From: JBOHDX01 sp050700835
Lineage (GTDB): Bacteria; Actinomycetota; Actinomycetes; Propionibacteriales; Nocardioidaceae
Direction: 5' to 3'
Length of the DNA stretch: 64,000 nucleotides
NCBI GenBank assembly: GCA_050700835.1
Contig: JBOHDX010000064.1
Location: 1-64,000, forward strand
The notes under the pieces were generated by a model. The model saw only the letters and a program-made list of their open reading frames with translations. It made no database searches and had not been told where the DNA came from. The translations under genes were made by a program, and so were the position numbers. Shown here in pieces: positions 50,673 to 59,331 of the stretch (its first letter is position 1; every line of letters begins with the position of its first letter).

Positions 50673-50903
50673 GGTGCGTAACTGTCGGATCGCGGCCAGC
50701 CGTGCCGGGTGCGTAACTGTCGGATCGCGGCCAGCCGTGCCCGGCCAGGCGATCCCCCCGACCCCTAGCGCCCATCCGACACTTACGCACCCCACCCACA
50801 CCCAGGAGCCCAAGGTGCGCAACTGTCGGATCGCGGCCAGCCATGCTGGGTGCGTAAGTGTCGGATCGCGGACAGCCGCCTTGGGCGCTGCGACTGCCGG
50901 ATC
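50673..50903. repeat. dispersed repeat, family 2, cluster 2 (five copies plus a remnant)
   Basis: Core GGTGCGTAACTGTCGGAT at 50673-50690 and 50708-50725, inverted with one change (ACACTTACGCACC) at 50774-50791, then 50814-50831 (GCGCAACTGT) and 50849-50866 (GTAAGTGT). A degenerate copy is near 50888-50903. Most are followed by CGCGGCCAGCC. The inverted copy and its neighbours can form stems. It fills the 268-base gap between the convergent prenyl synthase and barstar genes. Confidence 0.93.
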
Positions 50904-50919
50904 GCGCCAGGAAGAGTGG

Positions 50920-51363
50920 TCAGTGACGCGGCCGGTCGAGGTCGAGTACGCCGGGGTCCGGCCCGTCACCGCGCAGCACGAGCGCCACCCCGGTCGACGC
51001 GGCGGCGCCGACCACCGTCACGACCTGCCCGAACCACGACGGCTCTGCCTGGGCCAGACTCGACCAGCCCTCCCACCACAGCAGGATCGGACGGTCGAGC
51101 GGAATGAGGGCGGACTCACCGGTCGACGCCAGGACGTCGTTCAAGGCATCGAGGTTGCGGCCGAACCAGTCGGGCAGCTGGAGCGCCCGTGCCAGTGCGT
51201 CCCACCCACTGTCGACGTCGTCACTCGAGGACGTGTCCACGACCGCGAAGCTCCACCCCGCCACTCCGGCCGCATGACGGACGTCGACGGTGTGCGCGTG
51301 GCTGTGCCAGCGGTACGCTCCCGGCGGTGTGCGCCCGGCCAGCAGAGCGGCCAGGCCACTCAT
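50920..51363 (-). CDS. barstar-family ribonuclease inhibitor
   Basis: A 147-residue protein of the barstar superfamily. The diagnostic helix region LPDWFGRNLDALNDVLAS (about 76-93) is followed by strand ILLWWEGWSSLAQ and a C-terminal VALVLRGDGPD. Barstars bind and block guanyl-specific RNases. The ATG overlaps the stop of the upstream RNase gene by 4 bases (ATGA), so enzyme and inhibitor would be made from one message. The first 60 residues are an extension not present in the minimal 90-residue barstar. Confidence 0.87.
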   Translation of the reverse strand: MSGLAALLAGRTPPGAYRWHSHAHTVDVRHAAGVAGWSFAVVDTSSSDDVDSGWDALARALQLPDWFGRNLDALNDVLASTGESALIPLDRPILLWWEGWSSLAQAEPSWFGQVVTVVGAAASTGVALVLRGDGPDPGVLDLDRPRH

Positions 51364-51842
51364 CGCTGGACCCACGAGAACGACGCATAGTGGTCGTCGG
51401 TCCAGTAGATCTCGCCGCCTGCGCCGGTGATCAGCCGGCGGGCGCCGCGACCGGACTCCCCGGGTGTCGGCACGGTGTACTCGTGGTAGTAGCCCGACGA
51501 CTCCGACGGCAGCAGGCCTTCGAAGTTCTCGAACACCACACCATCGCGGTCGTACGGAAACGGACCGCCGCGAGCGATCAGGGCCAGCGTGTGCTGGGCC
51601 GCCGCGGGCAACGCCGTCGCGGCGATCACCGGCAGACCACCGTGGGTCGCCGACGAGGTGGAGCCGCTGGACGACGGTTGGTGCTGGGACGGGTGCCTGT
51701 TGCCCGTGACGAGGCCGAGTGCTGCGACCGCGACGACGGCCAGCAGCACAGGGAGTCCTGCGCGCCAGAGGCGGGCTCCGGTGGATCGCGACCTTGGCGA
51801 CCTCGGCGACCTCGACCCGGACGACCCGAACCCGAAGGCCAT
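51360..51842 (-). CDS. membrane-anchored or secreted guanyl-specific ribonuclease (RNase Sa type)
   Basis: A 160-residue protein: basic N-terminus, one hydrophobic segment (about 28-46), a Ser/His-rich linker, then an RNase Sa/barnase-like domain (about 75-160). The domain shows LPAAAQHTLALIARGGPFPYDRDGVVFENFE, SSGYYHEYTVPTPG (Glu121), RGARRLITG (Arg135/136) and TDDHYASFSWV (His151). These match the catalytic Glu-Arg-His set of RNase Sa. It should cleave RNA outside the cytoplasm after G. It is preceded with zero gap by the Rv2175c-like gene and overlaps the barstar gene. Confidence 0.88.
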   Translation of the reverse strand: MAFGFGSSGSRSPRSPRSRSTGARLWRAGLPVLLAVVAVAALGLVTGNRHPSQHQPSSSGSTSSATHGGLPVIAATALPAAAQHTLALIARGGPFPYDRDGVVFENFEGLLPSESSGYYHEYTVPTPGESGRGARRLITGAGGEIYWTDDHYASFSWVQR

Positions 51843-52280
51843 CTAGAAGCCCAGGGCCTGGGCCCTGCGGCGTACCTCTGTGCCGCGGTCCTCACGGAGA
51901 GCGTCGACCGGCCGCCCCGGCAGCGAGTCGTCGGCGGTGAACAGCCACTGGACCGTCTCGGCCTCGTCGTAGCCGGCGTCGTGCAGCAACGTCAGCGTTC
52001 CCGGGAGGCCCTTGACGATGGTTCCCCCGTCCGACAGCAGCTCAGCGGGGATCCGAGGTTGCGATGCACCTTGGGTACGCACGGCGCACAGCTGGCCGTC
52101 GCGTACCAGCTGGCGAACCTTGGTGGCCCCGAGGCCAAGCTCGGCCGCCGCCTCATCGAACGTCAGCCAACGCGAGACCAGGAGATCGAGCCCATCGGAT
52201 GCGGCGGACTCGAGCCCGGGCCGGGAAGTGGACGGGGGACTGGACGGGCGGTCCGTCGAGGGGTCGGTTGAAATGCTCAC
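51843..52280 (-). CDS. Rv2175c-like DNA-binding protein
   Basis: A 145-residue protein. A Ser/Pro/Thr-rich N-terminus (1-30) is followed by a helix-turn-helix (WLTFDEAAAELGLGATKVRQLVRDGQL, about 39-65) and a C-terminal Rv2175c domain (LTLLHDAGYDEAETVQWLFTADDSLPGRPVDALR). Mycobacterial Rv2175c is a substrate of the neighbouring kinase PknL; here a PASTA kinase lies 1.1 kb away, so the link is kept. A GTG start at 52280 was chosen to begin near the family N-terminus. First gene of an apparent operon with the RNase and barstar genes. Confidence 0.88.
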   Translation of the reverse strand: MSISTDPSTDRPSSPPSTSRPGLESAASDGLDLLVSRWLTFDEAAAELGLGATKVRQLVRDGQLCAVRTQGASQPRIPAELLSDGGTIVKGLPGTLTLLHDAGYDEAETVQWLFTADDSLPGRPVDALREDRGTEVRRRAQALGF

Positions 52281-52394
52281 GGCCCCAGGGTGGCACGCCT
52301 GCCGAATCCTCCGCACACCTGGCGGATCGGAGGCATCACGCTTAACATGGACAACTTCCGTCTCACCTGCCACAGAGATGAGCGAAGGAGTCCG

Positions 52395-53228
52395 ATGCGT
52401 GCCCGCGTCCTCGCCTCCGTGGTCTGCGCGGTCGCCACGGCCGTCCTGATCGTGGGCGCCTCCAGCCCGGCCCAGGCCTACGAGGTTCGCCCGGGCGACA
52501 CCCTGAGCGAGATCGCAGTCGCCCACCATGTCCCGCTGTCACGGCTGATCCGGATCAACCACCTGCCTGACGGCGGCGACCTGATCTACGCCGGCCAACA
52601 TCTGCGGCTGCGCTGGCGCCACCACCACCACGGCCACCACCACGGCCGCCACCACCACCACGGCCACCACCACCACGGCCACCACCACGGCCGCCACCAC
52701 GGCCGCCACCACCACCACGGCCACCACCACGGCCGCCACCACCACCACGGCCACCACCACGGCCACCACCACGGCCGCCACCACCACGCGCACCGCCACC
52801 ACCACCGGCTGCCGAACCCGTCGCAGACCCGGGTGCGTCACGCGGTGACGCGGGTCGCGCGCTACCACGGCGTCCGGCCACCGTTCGCGCTGGCGATCGC
52901 CTGGCAGGAGTCCGGGTGGCAGCAGGACGAGATCTCTTCCGCCAGGGCGATCGGCATCATGCAGGTGCTGCCGTCCACTGGCCGATGGCTCTCCCAGCTC
53001 GTTGGCTTCCACCTCGACATCTGGCACACCCGCGGCAACGTGCGCGCCGGTGTGATCTATCTCCGATTCCTCGAGGACCACACCCCGCACCACCGCCGTG
53101 CCATCGCCGGCTACTACCAGGGCCTCGCGTCGGTCCGGGCGCACGGGATGTACCACTCCACCCGGCGCTACGTCGCGTCCGTACGCGCGCTGGAGCGGTC
53201 CTTCCGGGCGGGTCACTATCCGCTCTGA
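52395..53228 (+). CDS. secreted LysM / poly-histidine / SLT-domain protein
   Basis: A 277-residue exported protein with a signal peptide (1-28, ending AQAYEV). One LysM domain (about 29-73, YEVRPGDTLSEIAVAHHV...) would bind peptidoglycan. A His-rich block (about 76-137) of HHHGHHHGR-like units follows. Then comes a lysozyme-like SLT domain with LAIAWQESGWQQDEIS (Glu172 as catalytic candidate) and ARAIGIMQVLPSTGRWLS. The His block is encoded by CCACCACGGC-type repeats at 52620-52805. It probably cleaves glycan strands; the histidines may bind Zn, Ni or Cu. GAAGGAG precedes the ATG. Divergent from the Rv2175c-like gene. Confidence 0.9.
   Translation: MRARVLASVVCAVATAVLIVGASSPAQAYEVRPGDTLSEIAVAHHVPLSRLIRINHLPDGGDLIYAGQHLRLRWRHHHHGHHHGRHHHHGHHHHGHHHGRHHGRHHHHGHHHGRHHHHGHHHGHHHGRHHHAHRHHHRLPNPSQTRVRHAVTRVARYHGVRPPFALAIAWQESGWQQDEISSARAIGIMQVLPSTGRWLSQLVGFHLDIWHTRGNVRAGVIYLRFLEDHTPHHRRAIAGYYQGLASVRAHGMYHSTRRYVASVRALERSFRAGHYPL
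52620..52805. repeat. His-codon repeat tract inside the LysM/SLT gene
   Basis: A 186-base array of CAC codons interrupted by GGC and CGC, built from overlapping CACCACCACGGC and CACCACGGCCGC units. It stays open in several frames on both strands, and only the LysM-SLT frame joins recognisable domains on each side. Confidence 0.95.
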
Positions 53229-53354
53229 CCCGGCGAGGCTGCCGGGGCCACGGGGTAGCCCCGCCTAGACTCGGGGCCGAGCCGGCGACTCACGCCGGAC
53301 CCGTGCCCGTCGCGCCCGGGACTGCGCCCGGATGCCTGACCCGGAGAGCCGATC

Positions 53355-55385
53355 ATGACCCACACGAGCAGCGAGGCCCTGCGCGGGCGCCTGCTCGACG
53401 GGCGATACCTGATCGGCGACCGAGTCGCCCGCGGCGGCATGGCGACCGTCTATGCCGCCACCGACACCCGGCTCGAGCGGCTCGTCGCGGTGAAGGTCAT
53501 GCACACCGGGCTCGGCGACGACGAGGACTTCGCCGCCCGGTTCGTGCGCGAGGCCAGGTCCGCCGCCAAGCTCAACCACCCCAACGTGGTCGCTGTGTTC
53601 GACCAGGGCAACGACGACGGCACGGTCTTCCTGGTGATGGAGTACGTCGCCGGGATCACGCTGCGCGATGTGATCCGCGACGAGTCGCCACTGCCACCCC
53701 GCCGGGCGCTCGGCATGCTCGAGCAGGTCCTCACCGCGCTGTCCGCCGCGCACGACGCGGGGCTCGTGCACCGCGACATCAAGCCGGAGAACGTACTCAT
53801 CGCTCCTGACGGTCAGGTCAAGGTGGCCGACTTCGGTTTGGCCCGGGCCGTCTCCACGAGCACTGCCGTCTCGTCCACCGGTGCCCTGATCGGCACGGTG
53901 TCCTACCTCCCGCCTGAGCTGGTGACCAACGAGGGCGCGGACGCCCGGTCCGACGTCTACGCCAGCGGCATCGTGTTGTACGAGATGCTGACCGGCCGCA
54001 AGCCGTTCGAGGCGGAGACGCCGATCCAGGTGGCCTACAAGCACGTGCATCAGGACGTTCCCGCTCCGTCCCTTGTGGTGTCGGGCATCCCCGACTACCT
54101 CGACGCCCTGGTTGCCCGCGCGACCGCACGACAACGCGACCTGCGTCCGACCGACGCCAAGGTCCTGCTGCGGCAGGTACGCCGGGTCCGGTCCGCTCTG
54201 GACCAGGGCGTGGCCTCCGACCCGGACCTCACCGAAGACCTCACGCCGCTGCTCCCGCTGGGCGCGAGCGACCCGACCCAGGCTCTGAACCTGCTGCCGG
54301 GGGTTGCCTCACCGGGCATCCACGGGGTGGCTGCCTGGGGCCACGCGGACACGCTCGGCTTCGACGTACCCGGGCTGCTGCTGCCTCCCCAGGCGCCCTA
54401 TCGCGAAAGCACCCTCGTCGTTCCTCGGGACCCTCCGACGGCGCCTACTCCGCCCGGCCAGCAGCGCAACGACCAGGAACCACCGCGCCGGCGACGCCGG
54501 CCCCGGCGCGGGCTGATCCTGCTGCTGGTCGTGCTGTTGCTCGCGGCGCTGGCCGGGTTCGGCGGGTGGTACCTCGGCGTGGGCCGGTTCACCAACACGC
54601 CGCACCTGATCGGGATGACCCAGCTCGAGGCAGCCCGCGCAGCCAAGAGCGCCGGCCTGACGATGACGGTCGACCGGACGTCGTGGTCGGAGACGGCGCC
54701 GGTCGGCACCGTGATGGCCAGCGACCCGACGCCCGACGCGCAGATCGTCCGGGGCGGCACGGTGCACGTCGTCGTGAGCAAGGGCAAGGAACGCTACACA
54801 GTGCCCAGACTGGTCGGGCTCAGCCTCGCCGCCGCGCGACGCACGCTGCACCGGTTGACCCTGGTCGCCGACCCCGTCTCCCGCCGCTACGACGAGACGG
54901 TGCGGCGGGGCGACGTCGTCTCGCAGAGCATCAACGCTGCCATGATCGTGCGGCACGGCGCGGCCATCGGGCTGGTGGTCAGCAAGGGTCCGCGCCCGAT
55001 CAAGATCGCCGACTACACCGACAAGCCGGCGGCGGAGGCGATCAGCGCCTTGCGTGGTCTGGGCTTCAAGGCCGTCGTGGTGGGTCACCGGTTCAACGAC
55101 GGTGTGACGCGCGGTTCGGTGATCAGCCAGTCGCCGTCCTCGGGCACCGGCTTCAAGGGTGATCGGATCGAGCTGGTGGTGTCACGAGGCCGGCACATGG
55201 TGCAGGTGCCGTCGGTGATCCGCTCCAGCGCCGAGGAGGCGACGTCGTCCCTGAAGGCGGCAGGGTTCAAGGTCGACGTGGTGCACAACCCCTACTACAT
55301 CGGCGCCGACATCGTGGTCAGCCAGGACCCGTCGGGCGACTCGATGGCGCCCTACGGGTCCACCGTCACGGTCTCCGTGATCTGA
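53355..55385 (+). CDS. PASTA-domain serine/threonine protein kinase (PknL-like)
   Basis: A 676-residue membrane kinase. The N-terminal Hanks-type domain has GDRVARGGMATVY (21-33), Lys47, HRDIKPEN (139-146, Asp141) and DFG (159-161), followed by LARAVSTSTAVSSTGALIGT in the activation loop. A Pro-rich juxtamembrane region and one helix (about 384-408) lead to four extracellular PASTA repeats (about 410-676) that sense muropeptide or lipid II fragments. The Rv2175c-like gene nearby supports the PknL assignment. Likely substrates within this window include DivIVA and the Rv2175c-like protein, by family knowledge. GGAGAG lies 6 bases before the ATG. Confidence 0.93.
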   Translation: MTHTSSEALRGRLLDGRYLIGDRVARGGMATVYAATDTRLERLVAVKVMHTGLGDDEDFAARFVREARSAAKLNHPNVVAVFDQGNDDGTVFLVMEYVAGITLRDVIRDESPLPPRRALGMLEQVLTALSAAHDAGLVHRDIKPENVLIAPDGQVKVADFGLARAVSTSTAVSSTGALIGTVSYLPPELVTNEGADARSDVYASGIVLYEMLTGRKPFEAETPIQVAYKHVHQDVPAPSLVVSGIPDYLDALVARATARQRDLRPTDAKVLLRQVRRVRSALDQGVASDPDLTEDLTPLLPLGASDPTQALNLLPGVASPGIHGVAAWGHADTLGFDVPGLLLPPQAPYRESTLVVPRDPPTAPTPPGQQRNDQEPPRRRRRPRRGLILLLVVLLLAALAGFGGWYLGVGRFTNTPHLIGMTQLEAARAAKSAGLTMTVDRTSWSETAPVGTVMASDPTPDAQIVRGGTVHVVVSKGKERYTVPRLVGLSLAAARRTLHRLTLVADPVSRRYDETVRRGDVVSQSINAAMIVRHGAAIGLVVSKGPRPIKIADYTDKPAAEAISALRGLGFKAVVVGHRFNDGVTRGSVISQSPSSGTGFKGDRIELVVSRGRHMVQVPSVIRSSAEEATSSLKAAGFKVDVVHNPYYIGADIVVSQDPSGDSMAPYGSTVTVSVI

Positions 55386-55414
55386 CTTTCCCAACCCCGG
55401 GCGCGTACCCCCGC

Positions 55415-57223
55415 TCAGCGGTACGCGGCGGCCTGGATGCCGTAGAGCTCGGCGTACTGCCCTCGGGCCGCCATCAGGTCCTCGTGACTGCCGTGCTCCA
55501 CCAACCGGGCACCGTCAAGCACCACGATCAGGTCGGCCATGTGAATGGTCGAGAACCGGTGCGACACCAGCAGCGTGATCCGCCCCTGTCGATCGGACGG
55601 CCCGGCCGACCTCGCGGCGCGTGCGTAGCGGTCGAACAACGCGTGCTCGGTCTCGGCGTCCAGGGCGGCGGCCGGCTCGTCGAGCACCAGCAGCAGCGGG
55701 TCGTCGCGCATGAAGCCGCGAGCCAGCGACAGCTTCTGCCATTGGCCGAAGCTGACCTCTACCCCGTCGGGCCACGTCGGCCCGAGCTGGGTGTCGAGTC
55801 CTGCGGAGAATCCCGCGATCACATCGCCGGCGCCGGCCCGCGACACGGCGACGCCCACCGCCGGCGCGTCGTCGATCCGCGGCGGATCGCCGAGCCCAAC
55901 CGTGTTCAGCGCCCGCAGCTCGAAGCGGAAGAAGTCCTGGAACGTGCCACCTAGCCGGCTCCGCCACTCGTCGTGCGACAGGCGCGCCAGATCCGCACCG
56001 TCGACGAGGATCCGCCCCGACGTCGGCTGGTAGAACCGACACAACAGTTTCACCAGCGTGGTCTTGCCGGCACCGTTCTCACCGACCAGGGCGACCACCG
56101 CGCCCGCAGGCAGGTGCAGCGAGACGTCGTCCAGCACCAGCCGTTCCGTGCCCGGGTAGCGGAACGACACGTGCTCCAGTGTGATGCCTCCGGACAACGA
56201 GTCGGGTACGCCGAGGTCCGCATCAGCGACCATCGCGGTGGCGTAGTCCTCCAACCAGGCAAGGCGTTTCGAGCCGTCCAGCCAGATGCCGCGCAGGAAC
56301 CCGATCTCACCGACGGTCGCCCCGACGTACGCCGAGAGCCTGGCGCCCGCGGCCAGCGCCATCAGCACGTTGCCCGGCTGGGCGTTCGCCCTGGTCGCCA
56401 CGAACGCGATGCCGCTGACGTAGGCCACACCGAAGGCGGTCCAGGCGACCGTGTGCCACACCGCGCTCCCCCAGCGCGCCCGCGACACCGGGCGGTAGTA
56501 GCCCTCCCAGGCGGTCCGGCGGTCGCGCACCAGGCGCGGCCCGATCCCGGTCACCCGTACCTCCTTGCCGGCTGCCGCGGTGGTGGCGGTGAGGAAAAGG
56601 TGCCGGGCCAGCCGGTTGGACTGAGCGCCGGACTCCTCTGCCGCGCGTTCGATGCCGGGCCGCCAGGTCGACGTGAACACCGTCGGCAGGGCCGCCGCGG
56701 CCAGCAGCCCGAGAACCGGGTGGATCGACACCAGCAGGCCGATGGTGACGCCGAGCCTGATGATCCAGCCCGCGGTGGAGAACAACGACATGTAGATGTG
56801 GTCGAGAACGAAGACCTGGTTGCGAAGCACCTCGAGCCGGTCGAGGTAGTCGGGACGTTCGTGGTGCTCGATACCCGCCACCGATGCCTGCAGCCTGGCG
56901 ACATGCGACTCCAGCGCAATGGTCACCTTGTCTCGGAATCGTCGCTGGATCCGGTCGCTGACCACCTTCAGATACCAGGTCGCGACCGACGACACCCCCA
57001 GGCCGATCGCGGACAGCAGGATCTCGCGGTGGTCGTGGCCGGTGACGCCGTCCACCAGCAGCTTCAACCACAAGGCCAGCAGGGCATCGGGTACGGCGGC
57101 CAGCAACGTGAGTCCGAGAGCGACGAGCATCAGCCACGGCTCTGCGCGGTAGCCGCGGCGGAACACCCGCCACATGGCGGGCAGCGCAGCGGGCACAGGG
57201 GTCGCGAGGGTGTCAGAGGACAT
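55415..57223 (-). CDS. ABC exporter half-transporter (second gene of the pair)
   Basis: A 602-residue protein with an N-terminal six-helix exporter domain and a C-terminal nucleotide-binding domain. Walker A GENGAGKTT, Q-loop FQDFFRF, a non-standard signature VSFGQWQKLSLARG (the usual LSGGQ has become VSFGQ), Walker B LLLVLDEPAAALD and H-loop LLVSHRFS are seen. The altered signature suggests an asymmetric heterodimer with the upstream partner. Substrate unknown. The ATG at 57223 has GGAGGTG upstream and lies inside the 3' end of the partner gene. Confidence 0.9.
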   Translation of the reverse strand: MSSDTLATPVPAALPAMWRVFRRGYRAEPWLMLVALGLTLLAAVPDALLALWLKLLVDGVTGHDHREILLSAIGLGVSSVATWYLKVVSDRIQRRFRDKVTIALESHVARLQASVAGIEHHERPDYLDRLEVLRNQVFVLDHIYMSLFSTAGWIIRLGVTIGLLVSIHPVLGLLAAAALPTVFTSTWRPGIERAAEESGAQSNRLARHLFLTATTAAAGKEVRVTGIGPRLVRDRRTAWEGYYRPVSRARWGSAVWHTVAWTAFGVAYVSGIAFVATRANAQPGNVLMALAAGARLSAYVGATVGEIGFLRGIWLDGSKRLAWLEDYATAMVADADLGVPDSLSGGITLEHVSFRYPGTERLVLDDVSLHLPAGAVVALVGENGAGKTTLVKLLCRFYQPTSGRILVDGADLARLSHDEWRSRLGGTFQDFFRFELRALNTVGLGDPPRIDDAPAVGVAVSRAGAGDVIAGFSAGLDTQLGPTWPDGVEVSFGQWQKLSLARGFMRDDPLLLVLDEPAAALDAETEHALFDRYARAARSAGPSDRQGRITLLVSHRFSTIHMADLIVVLDGARLVEHGSHEDLMAARGQYAELYGIQAAAYR

Positions 57224-59069
57224 CGAGGTGCACCTCCTGGCCGTTCTCGTCGAGCTCCTCCTCGGAGTCCGCAGCCAGCCGCCCACCGCCGTCGCGCCGG
57301 AACCGGCTGGCCTGAAGGTCGAACATCGTGCAGTAGCGCCCGCCCAGAGCCATCAGCTCGTCGTGGCTGCCGAGCTCGATCACCCGGCCGTGCTCGAGCA
57401 CACAGATGCGGTCGGCGTGCCGAACGGTGGAGAACCGGTGGGACACCAGGATCGTGGTGCAGTCGCGGGTCGCCGCCAGGATGCGGTCGAACACTTCGGA
57501 CTCGCCCCGGATGTCGAGCTGCGCGGTCGGCTCGTCCAACAAGACCACGCCGGCGCCCAAGCGCACGGCGCACAGCGCCCGTGCCAACGCGACCCGCTGC
57601 CACTGGCCGCCGGACAGGTCGGTGCCCCCGTCGTACCCGCGGGACAGAACGGTGTCCAGCGACGCGAGCCGGTCCGCGCCCGCCTCGTGCGCCGCCGCCC
57701 GGACCACGTCGTCGGGTGCGCCAGCCGGGGCGATGTTGTCGCGGAGCGTCAGGTCGAACCGGATGAAGTCCTGGAACACCGCCGCCAACCGGCTTCGCCA
57801 GCCGAGCAGCTCGAGGTCACGCAGGTCGGTGCCGTCGATCTCGATGCTGCCGGCGTCCACGTCGTACAACCGGCACAGCAGCTTGGCCAGCGTGGTCTTG
57901 CCGGCACCGTTCTGGCCGACGATGGCCAGGCTCGAACCGGCCGGGATGGTCAGGTCGAAGCCGGCGAGCACCGACTCGCCGGTGCCCGGATAGCCGAACG
58001 AGACGTCGCGGAACCGGATCCCCTGCTGCGGTAGGCGCTGCGCGGACCGGGGCTCGGCTCCGGCGCAGACCGGGCGCAGGGCGCCGGCCGGGCGCATCGC
58101 CTCGCGCAGCCGCAACACCGCCGCGGCCGGCGCGGCAGCACCATCCATTGCCCAGGAGAGACCTCCGAAGGCAAGCAGCGACGTGCCGATTGCAACCTGC
58201 ACATACACCACGATCTGATCGAGGCCCAGCGAGCCGGTGGTCGCCTGGTGCGCGAGCGTCCAGAACACGAACACGTTGGCGGCGGCGACGACCGCGAGGC
58301 TGGTGAGCACCGACCTCTCGCGCATCCGGGTGGCCTGCCACTGCAGGTCGAACAACCGGCGTCGGTGGCGGGCGAAGCGCTCGATGGTCCAGCCGGCCAG
58401 GCCGAACAGCCGCAGCTCCTTCGCCGGCGGCGGCTCGACCGCCAGGCGGTACGCATAGTCGGCCTGCCGCTGGGCGGCGCGCACCTCGTCGGTGTTGCGG
58501 TCTCGCCACACCCCCGACTCGCGCAGCAGCCACTGGGTGGACAGCCACGCCGCCGCGAGCAGCAGACCGGCCCACCAGGCGTACACCGTCAAGACGATCG
58601 CGGACGTGGCGCCACTGAGAAGGTCGACCAGGCCCGCGGCGATGAAGTCCATCGCCAGCGCCAACGGCGGCCCGGCATGGCCGAGGTCGAAGTCGCGGGC
58701 CATGGAGAGGTCGTCGCCGAGCTGCGGATCCTCCAGGTGTCCTAGACCCGGCGGCTGCACGCACGCCTCGGTGAGCTCGTCGAACAGCCAGGCAGCGGTG
58801 CGGCTGCCGAGGTTGGCGCTCACCGACTGGTGCAGGGGCGCCAGCACCTGCAGGCCGACGAACACCACACCGACCAGCACCAGCGGCCCCGTGAGGTCGT
58901 GGGGGCCCTGCACCGAACCGACCAGCCAGCCCATCGCGATCGCGAAGCCGGTGGGCAGCATCGCCCGCAGCATCAGGATGCTCCACCAGGAGTACGCCAG
59001 CGTCCGGTCGGCCTTCGCCAGCACGCCGAAGAACCGCCAGCTGTTGCGGTGGCGGACCTGTCGCAGCAT
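57213..59069 (-). CDS. ABC exporter half-transporter (first gene of the pair)
   Basis: A 618-residue exporter: six membrane helices, then an ATPase domain with Walker A GQNGAGKTT, Q-loop FQDFIRF, canonical signature LSGGQWQRVALARAL, Walker B VVLLDEPTAQLD and H-loop ILVSHRFST. With its overlapping neighbour it should form a heterodimeric exporter of a drug, lipid or peptide type. No precursor peptide, protease or maturation enzyme is next to the pair, so cargo cannot be inferred. The ATG at 59069 was taken; a TTG two codons earlier fits the GGAG ribosome site about as well. Confidence 0.9.
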   Translation of the reverse strand: MLRQVRHRNSWRFFGVLAKADRTLAYSWWSILMLRAMLPTGFAIAMGWLVGSVQGPHDLTGPLVLVGVVFVGLQVLAPLHQSVSANLGSRTAAWLFDELTEACVQPPGLGHLEDPQLGDDLSMARDFDLGHAGPPLALAMDFIAAGLVDLLSGATSAIVLTVYAWWAGLLLAAAWLSTQWLLRESGVWRDRNTDEVRAAQRQADYAYRLAVEPPPAKELRLFGLAGWTIERFARHRRRLFDLQWQATRMRERSVLTSLAVVAAANVFVFWTLAHQATTGSLGLDQIVVYVQVAIGTSLLAFGGLSWAMDGAAAPAAAVLRLREAMRPAGALRPVCAGAEPRSAQRLPQQGIRFRDVSFGYPGTGESVLAGFDLTIPAGSSLAIVGQNGAGKTTLAKLLCRLYDVDAGSIEIDGTDLRDLELLGWRSRLAAVFQDFIRFDLTLRDNIAPAGAPDDVVRAAAHEAGADRLASLDTVLSRGYDGGTDLSGGQWQRVALARALCAVRLGAGVVLLDEPTAQLDIRGESEVFDRILAATRDCTTILVSHRFSTVRHADRICVLEHGRVIELGSHDELMALGGRYCTMFDLQASRFRRDGGGRLAADSEEELDENGQEVHLDVL

Positions 59070-59210
59070 CGTCAACAGGGTGGCTCCCCTCCTCCGGTCG
59101 GCCCACCTAGTCTGTCGCTCGACCCGCCCGCTGTGGGGCCGGCGGCCAACCCGCGACGCTCTCGCCCCGCTGGGTCTACGGGCCTCGCCGGGTCCCATCC
59201 GTCACAGGAT

Positions 59211-59290
59211 TCCCACGTTAACGTGGGACATTGTCACTTCTCATGGCATGCAGTCCATGAGAAGTGACAACCAGCCGTGAGAAGTGCCGC
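59211..59290. repeat. dispersed palindromic repeat, family 3, copy 1
   Basis: Two adjacent palindromes. TCCCACGTTAACGTGGGA (59211-59228) is perfect. Then arms TTGTCACTTCTCATGG (59231-59246) and complement (59255-59270) form a perfect 16-bp stem with an 8-base loop. A further half-site GTGAGAAGTGCC follows at 59277-59288. It lies between the start of the first ABC gene and the stop of the threonine aldolase gene, both on the minus strand. Confidence 0.93.
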
Positions 59291-59331
59291 GGGTACACGG
59301 CCGGCCAGGGCACGTGGGGCAGGCGGCCGGA

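Noticed and set aside
55415..59069. RiPP or lantibiotic export locus
   Set aside because: No precursor peptide, cyclase, dehydratase or leader peptidase lies nearby; neighbours are a kinase and threonine aldolase.
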